A stretch of DNA of 64,000 nucleotides from Segatella copri (GTDB lineage Bacteria; Bacteroidota; Bacteroidia; Bacteroidales; Bacteroidaceae), in assembly GCF_026015625.1 (NCBI RefSeq), contig NZ_JAPDVG010000001.1, positions 744,001 through 808,000 of the forward strand, given 5' to 3'. Below, one piece after another: positions 63,923 to 64,000 of the stretch. The notes beneath the pieces were generated by a model. It worked only from the letters and a program-made list of their open reading frames with translations, was not told the DNA's origin and ran no database searches. Made by a program: the position numbers and the translations under genes. Numbering within the stretch: the first letter of the stretch is position 1; every line of letters begins with the position of its first letter.

Positions 63923-64000
63923 TAGGCTGAAACGGAGAAAATGCAGTATTGATTCTGTGTTTTTCATGTTAAGAAAATGATATCGGTAACAATATGAGAC

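Overview
The window is chromosomal DNA from a Bacteroidales bacterium, most likely Prevotella/Segatella (inference). Support comes from promoters of the Bacteroidetes type (TTTG, about 20 bp, TAnnTTTG), a Nudix-type arabinose regulator AraR, a Bacteroidales-type ClpC, SLBB/EpsG/WbsX polysaccharide genes, and A/T-rich regions ahead of start codons.

Layout. 0-3.4 kb: a gene cut by the left edge, then dnaB. 3.5-10.3 kb: a leucine operon (leader peptide with attenuator, leuA, leuC, leuD, a second LeuA-like synthase, leuB); tandem and REP-like repeats sit on both sides of leuB. 10.5-12.8 kb: a secreted TPR protein, a lipoprotein phosphoesterase and a probable outer-membrane protein. 12.8-34.4 kb: a surface-polysaccharide locus, mostly on the minus strand. 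It contains an SLBB export protein, Wzz, a flippase, an EpsG-type polymerase, WbsX-like, GT4 and GT2 glycosyltransferases, a priming sugar-phosphate transferase and a DegT aminotransferase. The locus has been invaded repeatedly. An ATPase/nuclease gene lies between a 51-bp duplication of the export gene's 3' end. A darT-darG module plus a TupA-like gene runs on the opposite strand behind a truncated gene tail. A second ATPase/nuclease gene and two IS3-family elements lie between the priming transferase and the aminotransferase.

34.4-41.8 kb: tRNA-Gly(CCC), tRNA-Thr(CGT), clpC, then gyrA and a TPR protein on the plus strand. 42.1-58.7 kb: a minus-strand pentose/galactose block with a galactose mutarotase, MFS sugar transporter, galactokinase, lipoprotein mutarotase, SSS symporter, AraR, araD, araA, a ribulokinase-type FGGY kinase, a GH51 arabinofuranosidase, transketolase and rpiB. 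Together they cover release, uptake and isomerisation of L-arabinose and its entry into the pentose phosphate pathway. 58.8-63.8 kb: folC, dnaJ, grpE and an ABC-F ATPase, all minus strand. A rightward promoter near the right edge serves a gene beyond the window.

The most interesting signals are the 51-bp 3'-end duplication around an ATPase/nuclease gene, the duplicated 3' tail plus terminator of the priming transferase at 14.3 kb, darTG embedded in a capsule locus, the complete leucine attenuator, and an ABC-F protein whose second ATP site looks dead.
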